Shown: positions 59,016 through 64,000 of the stretch, one piece after another
Layout of the letters: the number at the start of each line of letters is the position of its first letter
How positions within the stretch are numbered: position 1 is the stretch's first letter
Assembly (NCBI GenBank): GCA_947247005.1
Contig: OX365956.1
Span: forward strand, 14,652,089 to 14,716,088
Direction: 5' to 3'
DNA length: 64,000 nt
Origin: Spisula solida
Lineage: Eukaryota; Mollusca; Bivalvia; Venerida; Mactridae
Position numbers and translations under genes: made by a program
Notes under the pieces: generated by a model
The model's input: the letters and a program-made list of their open reading frames with translations, nothing else
Told to the model about the DNA's origin: nothing
Database searches by the model: none

Positions 59016-60720
59016 AGATAGCTGTGCAAAACCATCAATTATAATCAAACTTAAATATTATATTACAAGTAAGTGTCTGTCTGGGAAATATAATGACATT
59101 ATGAACCGGAAATACGTCAGACGAGATTTAACTTTTATGTCTGCAACTAAATTTCCCAATCAGTTGTCTTTAAATCAATTAAATACGACTCATATGTTTT
59201 TGCTCTTCATAATCTGGTTATAATGTGTTTTATGCATGTAGCGTTAAAGTTACAAAAACCATCTCTTATAAGAACCTATTGCAATGGAAGTACACAACAG
59301 AACCATTTTCAACAAGCGAAACTAGTTAAAACTTGGTACAATATTTGAAATAGTTCATTCTTTGATAGTGCATATTTATTAATTTTAAAAGCATGGTCGA
59401 TATGCATGTATGTTTTGTTATCAAATAAGCAGAGACGTAGTCCGTGACCTTCTGATATATAAACATGATATACTTGCCTAGTGATGTGTCCCTTTTGTAC
59501 TTTAAGAGCAAATCATTTCATACATACGACTGAAAGAGAATATGTAACAAAAGTCCTCGGGATATGCACAAACCCATCATAAAGTGTTGTTATGGCTTCA
59601 CTTGAATTCACCGTACCCTTCAGGTTCATTCAATAAATGTTCTTTGCAGTGAATGTTGGGCAAGTCAGATGATATAATCATTGTTGTTCTCGAGACGAAA
59701 TTCATGTAGTTGTGTACATGTACTTGCTTCGCTGATAAAGTTTGGTTTCAAATATCTGTGCTTACCACGGAACAGATAGTAAGAAAACAGTTATAAAAAT
59801 AAGCCCAAGTTAGGTTTAGAAAAGCAGACATTTTATTATTGAATGACAATTACCCGCGAAAATTCCATCCTCCGATTTGCCATTATATGACCATGATTTT
59901 GATAAAAGTACATGTACTACACTAAGCATTTTTATAAGGTTACGACCACCATGTTTCCGAGTGAAAAGGCTGTATTTTGTGGGGTTTGCTTAATTTAGAG
60001 ATCTACCGACGATCAAAATCGACCGTATTTCACAATAATTTCCACCAAACAAGGCGTCAATTACTCGTTCATGTCATTGTGCTGTTTTATTATTGACTCT
60101 TCGGCATAAGCGTTTTTCAAAATGTCAAACAACGATTTTTTAACTACATATTGCATGTAAACACGTCAGTCATTTTGAAACTAATTACATAAAACAGAAA
60201 GTGACATCATGAATACATGACACAAGTTCGCAAAACACCTCATGACGTTACCTCGCAAAACAGGACATGAGGCCATACAAAAAAGTACGCAAATAAGACT
60301 CATGACATAAGAAATTAGCAACCACTTTGGTATTCGCGTACATTAGATATTGCGAATAAATTAGTAATAAAGTCATAAAGTAGTTCAATACTCCGTACGC
60401 AAACGAGATACTTGGCAAAACTCGGTACAAAAAAATCAGTACTCTGTAAAATTACTTGTATCTGTTTTAGTTTGTATCTTTTTTGAACTTCCTTTATTTT
60501 TACTGAAATTTGGACTTATCGTATTTTGGCTCAACACAAATAGAGTGCTCATTCATTTGGGAATGAGTGGGCATTCCCTTATTAAAATGGACTGCCTTAT
60601 TATATGGTATGTGCCTTATTAAAATGCAATGTGTCACAACAATCTAAATTTAATCCAATTGAACATTTTGATAAGTATTAAGTATTCAAAGTAGAAAATA
60701 TTAATATAAATAGCGGTTTA
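59016..60720 (-). repeat. Outer part of the inverted arm
   Basis: 59420-59700 corresponds to 37140-36880, 59800-59960 to 34640-34480, and 60240-60480 to 34250-34030, all inverted. The long retroelement copy at 35015-36688 has no counterpart here, so it entered the other arm after the duplication. Confidence 0.7.
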
Positions 60721-60724
60721 CATT

Positions 60725-61489
60725 CCTGTTTTTATTAAGTGTTGCCTTTCATGTTCGATTTGAGTATATCTATTTAACATTATGTTCGACGTTTTAGCTA
60801 ACTACCAATATAAACATACAACAAGCTTAACTATGGCATATCTAATGAGCGAGTTTTTATAAAAATAAAACAATCATTTTATGGTTAGTTCTGTCGGCTA
60901 TTTTGGATCAATTTGCTAAAGTGCAAAAGGTTATACGAATGTATCAACAAACCTCCTATTGATTTGACAAACGCTCTTGTATCATATTTCGGAATTCATT
61001 AAATATACAGTATACAACATATGATATCATTACAATTGAAAAAATAATCTACTATGACAAATGCCGCATGCGAACTAAATCGATCCATCATCCTTCCATC
61101 AAATATCGGACTCGTGCCAATATTAAATGTGACTACCACATTGTAAAACCGTATCATATAATCGTAACTTGTAATTACCATACCATTAGGAACAGTTACA
61201 TCTGAGCAATTGGTTTCACATTACTGTTACACTCGTTCAACCGATAATACACACAGTGCTGAATAATGTGTCAGGAAATATGCCCGTCAAATTATATGTA
61301 TATTAGAACAATGACGTGTTCAGATTTTAATATAGACGACTGATACTAACCGTGATTTCGATCGAAAGTTTCCTCTAACCACTTTATATGGTATAAACAT
61401 CCTCTAAAAAGACGTTAAAATGATACAAAGGGTGTGCTATATGGCTCGTGTTCGAGATAAACGAATTTTTAAGGACTTGATCTGCACAT
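60725..61489. other. Private insert in the C3 arm
   Basis: It begins with a solo retroelement-end motif (gtgttgcctttcatgttcg, 60740-60758). The rest (60770-61489) has no match in the C1 arm and no supported gene. Confidence 0.4.
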
Positions 61490-63330
61490 GACAAATATGT
61501 CGTCCAATGTCGTATGTCTTGAAATACGACATTCGATTCATGAAGAATCTTTGAAAGTCGTCCAATTTCGTGCACAACCACATACGTGTTTTTTATTGTT
61601 TTAATGTCGTCCAATGTCGTATGTTGTGTAAAACGACATTTCATTTTTGACAACAATTTGAATGTCTACCAATGTCGTATGACAAACACATTAGTCTAGT
61701 AGGCTCAAAAGAGCATTAAGGTATTCCCTATATATTAGGAAAAAGCGATTATTCGGGCTATATGTAGCTGAAGTAATAATTCCATAATTCATGATAATCC
61801 ATGACCACGTTTCACGACGCTCCAGTGTAAAATGCTGCCTTGTTCTAATATTATACATATGGCCAGAACAGATGCACATAAACTACCCACAGAGACGTCC
61901 TTAAATAATGTTAATGTGATTGGACGAACTGAAAACATCTGGTTACGTACTAATGCTAGACAAGGTTATATTTAATGGGCCTATAATAAGGCAAATATCA
62001 AATTACAGATTTCCCAAAGGAAAACGAAGGTTATAAGAAACTCGTTCCAAATGACAAGAATGACAACTGTGAATATGATTGTCTATTAAAAGGACACCAT
62101 GCTATAATATCTAAGAGCTACACGTAGAAGACCAATAATGTAGTTCTGTTTCAACATGACTTTCATTATTTTTGTCTTACTTTTGCCACATCTTAAATAT
62201 GTATTTTAGAGGCATTTCTGTAACTTGTGTAAAACATATTCATAATCACAACTACTGGATTCTAACCAGCTTGTGATATATTTGTCGTTGACGAAGCTTG
62301 TTCTTGAAGTACATATACATAATAAAAGTTTGATAACAACAAGATATTATGATGAAATTTGTCATTTATTATCAAGTTATAAATGACGCAATTATAACAA
62401 GTATTCAATATATAATATGATAACTGGGATAAGCAACTCCTGACAATTAATTGTCTCACAACTGTACATGGGTTACTGGATGTGTCCTTATCCCAGCTAT
62501 CTACAATAATAATACAATGAACAAATATGTACATAAAGAAGATGGCGCAACAAAACAAGCCACCAGCAACAAGAAAATTACTATGTGAATCGATAAGGGG
62601 AATAATCAACAACAAATATATTAAGTGAATCGAAAAAGGGAATACGTAGTGAATACATTAGGTGGAAGGAGGGTAGGAGGAGGTAAAACAAATTAGCTGA
62701 ATTCGTTCTAAAGAATGTTTGCGTGATTACACGATGGAAAGCGGTGACGCGTAATAATTGCTCACCCGTTATAATTACTAATCAATTCTCAACCAATCAA
62801 TCCATGATTAACTCCCCTTATCGTTCTAAAATGGACATTAATACACGGCATTAGTTTAATAATAAAACATTGTATGAGACATGAAATTTTATTAAAGTAT
62901 TCGACAAACATGTAAATCAGTGTGTTGACTAAAATTCGCGTACGGTCGCCATACGTTGAACATTGTGATAGGTTGTAGTGGAACTTCGCAATTAAAAACA
63001 TTGGTCGAAATTCATTTATCATAATTATATATTTTGGTATAACATGTACAACAAACAAAATCTGTATTGAATAATTATTGAAAAATAACGGTATATACAC
63101 GTATGACTTGGTATAGAAGGTGGTACGAATTTAAGCCTATATTTATGATGATTTTTACAAAATATAAGAGATTACATTTTGAAATACATTTGTACACGTT
63201 TTTACGATATTCATACGACCAATCATTAACTTAAAGACAGATACCAAATCATGACAAGGATGACCTATACATATCCATGAACCTGATATGTTTTATTTTC
63301 TGGAAATTCGTTGACTTTTACTCGATAACA
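61490..63330 (-). repeat. Module C, copy 3 (inverted)
   Basis: Reverse complement of 32350-33840: 61700-62235 matches 33330-32790 and 62880-63320 matches 32780-32380. It starts with the gacatt array (61495-61690, minus). An insert of about 640 bp (62240-62885) interrupts it. Confidence 0.8.
62240..62885. other. ~640-bp private insert in C3, unassigned
   Basis: Copies C1 and C2 are continuous across this point. The insert has a direct repeat (gtgaatcgataaggggaata / gtgaatcgaaaaagggaata, 62586-62645) and a 117-codon minus frame with hydrophobic stretches (62262-62615) that I cannot assign. Clear TIRs or a target duplication are not visible. Confidence 0.45.
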
Positions 63331-63381
63331 CATGTTTGGTTCTATCGTTTCTTAAAAGGGGGTTTGTATTATTTATAAGTA

Positions 63382-63970
63382 TACCTCACGTGACCTCTCA
63401 ATGTATTTTCCCCACAGACCTTCCGTGTGATATTTTGTTCGATCAATATGTGATATTTTGTTCGATCACTTCTAGTAAAAACGAGGGTGATATAACTATT
63501 CTCGGGTTGGTATTGTTTACCATCACCCTCGCATGTCATGTGTTATTTATATACTGTCACCCGAGCAGCCATGTGTTTTTTATTATATTGTACCGAAAAA
63601 CATAACAACGATTTTGCAAAATAAAATATCAACAAATGTAAGCTAAACTTAGATTGCCGTTATAATAATTTTAAATGTACAATCTCAATCCTTATCAGTT
63701 TCTAATGATGTGCTGCAATATTTAGTAAATATTGTCAATTTCAACCGTTGGAATTGACATAAGTTACTAAAAATAGTATGTGAAATATACACACATATAT
63801 TAATGGCATACGGATATTCTTTAGCAGGGTGTTTTCCGGACTCAAATAGTACAACTTTCTATAAATAGCCCAGCCTCGTTTTTACTAGTAGTGATCGAAC
63901 ACATAGTGATCGAACAAAATATCACACGGATGATCTATGGGGAAAATACATTGAGAGGTCACGTGAGGTA
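63382..63970. mobile_element. 589-bp TIR/foldback element with ~115-bp arms
   Basis: The left arm 63382-63494 (tacctcacgtgacctctcaa, …, ttttgttcgatcac, …) is repeated in reverse complement at 63860-63970. TA lies on both sides (63380-63381, 63971-63972). Each arm contains two direct copies of gtgat-ttgttcgatca type. Long arms and a short unique centre fit a MITE or foldback element. Confidence 0.8.
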
Positions 63971-64000
63971 TAATAACACTGAATAACACTTTCCAGAGAA

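Noticed and set aside
63382..63970. LTRs of a small retrotransposon
   Set aside because: The repeated ends are inverted, not direct.

Overview
The window looks like intergenic or intronic DNA from an invertebrate nuclear genome, most likely a bivalve mollusc. The reasons are the AT-rich base composition, the abundance of TACATGTA-type words, L1/Tx1-like LINEs, several mariner/Tc1-type elements with cgaggg termini and TA targets, tRNA-headed SINEs, and degenerate tandem repeats. I see no intact conventional host gene. The species call is inference; nothing here fixes it.

Layout. Positions 1-6660 hold degenerate tandem repeats (658-1062, 3490-3872), foldback DNA (2230-2600, 6456-6561), one GC-richer open stretch (4770-4958) and an 863-bp CACTA-like element with perfect 26-bp inverted ends (5244-6106). 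Positions 6664-19068 form block A, a long non-coding segment that reappears in the same orientation as block A' (38520-53170) and, in part, inverted as block A'' (55218-58230). Between A and A' lie mariner-type elements, a SINE, a 5'-truncated LINE with a frameshifted reverse transcriptase (21861-24951), minisatellites and tandem duplications. A second module, C, occurs at 32350-33840, 54070-55217 and inverted at 61490-63330. The right half is therefore a large imperfect inverted duplication: about 32.3-43.3 kb against 55.2-63.3 kb, with spacer DNA and the rest of A' between the arms. One arm junction (about 55217) abuts a palindromic-type short-repeat array.

The copies act as controls for one another. 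The LINE at 45065-46003 has a 16-bp target duplication and its empty site is readable in block A at 11425-11445. The TA-flanked element at 7446-8605 is missing from A''. A mariner at 17539-17910 is missing from A'. Another mariner relic is shared by all three copies and so predates the duplications.

Coding content is almost all mobile: two LINE C-termini with a CxxC...HLFWEC motif, a Tc1-like transposase pseudogene (16207-16815), a small helix-turn-helix ORF inside the 7446-8605 element, and the C-terminal part of a decayed reverse-transcriptase retroelement (41945-42440), which appears to explain a short motif seen at about seventeen places. The best non-mobile candidate is a membrane-protein-like ORF at 37575-37925 (minus), whose inverted copy at 58690-59015 is broken. 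The most unusual single object is the 7446-8605 element: besides its small ORF it carries two different tRNA-like Pol III promoter modules in convergent orientation, one near each end.
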